The notes under the pieces are model-generated. The model was given only the letters and a program-made list of their open reading frames with translations. It did no database searches and was not told the origin of the DNA. DNA of 6,550 nucleotides from Chloroflexota bacterium. GTDB taxonomy: Bacteria; Cyanobacteriota; Vampirovibrionia; Obscuribacterales; Obscuribacteraceae. The stretch is from assembly GCA_005240105.1 (NCBI GenBank), contig SBAT01000250.1, positions 1 through 6,550 on the forward strand, written 5' to 3'. Positions 5,824-6,550 of the stretch are shown here, one piece after another. The position numbers and the translations under genes were made by a program. Position 1 is the first letter of the stretch. Every line of letters starts with the position of its first letter.

Positions 5824-6550
5824 TTATTTCTTTGGCGATTTTTTCTTCTTTTTCTTGCCTTCTTCTTTGCTAGTTCCGCCATTATCGTCGGCAACTACAT
5901 CGATTACCACGCCTTCCGCATTCTTAGAAGACTTGGCCGGCGGTCCATCACCTAGAACATCGATTATTGCCGGGGCCGGCTTGCGCATAATGAACCAAGT
6001 CTGCGCGCTTTGGATGATGTTCGAAATAACCATGTAAAGAAATACGCCGGAAGGAAGCGGGATAAAGAAGAACATGCCGGTTAGGGCGATAGGCATTGTG
6101 CGTTGTGTCTGTTTTTGGATCATCACCTGTTCCGGATCTGCATTGGCCGACTGTGGTTGCACCATTAGTTTCTGCGAGAGGTACATGGTGGCACCAAACA
6201 TTAGAATCAAGAACAAGTTGTCCCAATTGGCCGGCTGCAAAAGTTCAAGTCCTTTGGAAACTTTGCCCAAGCTGCTGATGAAACCAAAACTTTCCGACTT
6301 AGCAATACCAGGAATTACGGCTTCAACCGTTACCTCGCCGGGCTCTGGAAATACGGCTGTTCCATTGCTGTCAATTGTTGCTTTGTGAGCATCGCCGGTA
6401 ATTTTCCATTCTGGCTTGAACTCTCCAGGCAAAGTTCCTTCTATAGCGCGCGTACCAAAGACAATCTGCTCACCGACAACTACTGTGGAATCTCCCGGGA
6501 AAACAATTACTTTAGCCAGGATGCCATCACGACTGGCGTAAGGACTGTTG
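5824..6550 (-). CDS. yidC: Membrane protein insertase YidC, cyanobacterial type (5' part outside window)
   Basis: YidC inserts and folds inner-membrane proteins, alone or with SecYEG. The visible 241 C-terminal residues enter the window in frame at 6549 and end at TAA 5826-5824. Residues 1-105 of the visible part are a hydrophilic, beta-rich Ig-like insertion (FPGDSTVVVGEQ near 17-28, PGEVTVEAVIPGIA at 70-83, GFISSLGKV at 89-97), which in this family lies in the external loop between E. coli TM3 and TM4. After it come TM4 (NWDNLFLILMFGATMYLSQKL, about 108-128) and the last two helices around MPIALTGMFFFIPLPSGVFL (152-171) and YMVISNIIQSAQTWFIM (172-188). The C-terminal tail ends in a Lys-rich segment (231-241) typical of YidC, thought to contact the ribosome. 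The TTG at 6432 is only an internal codon. The insertion matches cyanobacterial YidC as I know it. jag follows 56-59 nt downstream; rpmH and rnpA are expected beyond the right edge. Confidence 0.93.
   Translation of the reverse strand, partial: NSPYASRDGILAKVIVFPGDSTVVVGEQIVFGTRAIEGTLPGEFKPEWKITGDAHKATIDSNGTAVFPEPGEVTVEAVIPGIAKSESFGFISSLGKVSKGLELLQPANWDNLFLILMFGATMYLSQKLMVQPQSANADPEQVMIQKQTQRTMPIALTGMFFFIPLPSGVFLYMVISNIIQSAQTWFIMRKPAPAIIDVLGDGPPAKSSKNAEGVVIDVVADDNGGTSKEEGKKKKKKSPKK

Noticed and set aside
5807..6388. Plus-strand ORFs across yidC (5807-6037, 6074-6388, 6096-6278)
   Set aside because: They are antisense to the YidC frame. The Phe/Leu-rich start of the first is simply the complement of the Lys-rich YidC tail.
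1..6550. CRISPR array, tRNA, rRNA or riboswitch
   Set aside because: No regularly spaced direct repeats, no cloverleaf, no conserved rRNA segment and no recognisable aptamer core were seen in the intergenic parts.

Overview
The window reads as chromosomal DNA from a member of the cyanobacterial phylum. The best evidence is the YidC fragment at the right edge. It carries a beta-rich, Ig-like periplasmic insertion ending in a 'PGEVTVEAVIPGIA' stretch, which is characteristic of cyanobacterial YidC, and it is followed by a short Jag/KhpB protein without a Jag_N domain, also cyanobacteria-like. No photosynthesis gene is visible. A non-photosynthetic relative (Melainabacteria/Vampirovibrionia type) is a reasonable guess but cannot be proven from this window.

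Layout, left to right. (1) Positions 1-1603, minus strand: the N-terminal 534 codons of a large protein that runs off the left edge. I read it as a degenerate DnaC/IstB-like AAA domain, then a PD-(D/E)XK nuclease of the MTES_1575/DUF559 kind, then the first part of a UvrD-type superfamily 1 helicase. This is the most unusual object in the window and looks like a possible genome-defence or DNA-processing enzyme. (2) 1604-2231: a regulatory and accessory stretch with a small plus-strand gene for a secreted cationic peptide, a strong intrinsic terminator, and a roughly 130-bp composite inverted-repeat element. (3) 2232-4185, minus strand: a two-gene unit of a small three-helix membrane protein followed by a peptide/nickel-type (SBP_bac_5) lipoprotein. 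(4) 4269-5195, plus strand: a family 2 glycosyltransferase, divergent from the membrane-protein gene. (5) 5192-6550, minus strand: jag/khpB and the 3' part of yidC, in the usual rnpA-yidC-jag order.

The right half is ordinary cell-envelope and protein-insertion housekeeping: YidC inserts membrane proteins, its operon partner Jag/KhpB binds RNA, the glycosyltransferase probably serves surface polysaccharide, and the lipoprotein binds oligopeptides or a similar ligand. The left third is more accessory in character. Two closely packed junctions are worth noting: the convergent stop codons of the glycosyltransferase and jag overlap (CTAA at 5192-5195), and an 18-codon mini-ORF exactly fills the gap between yidC and jag.
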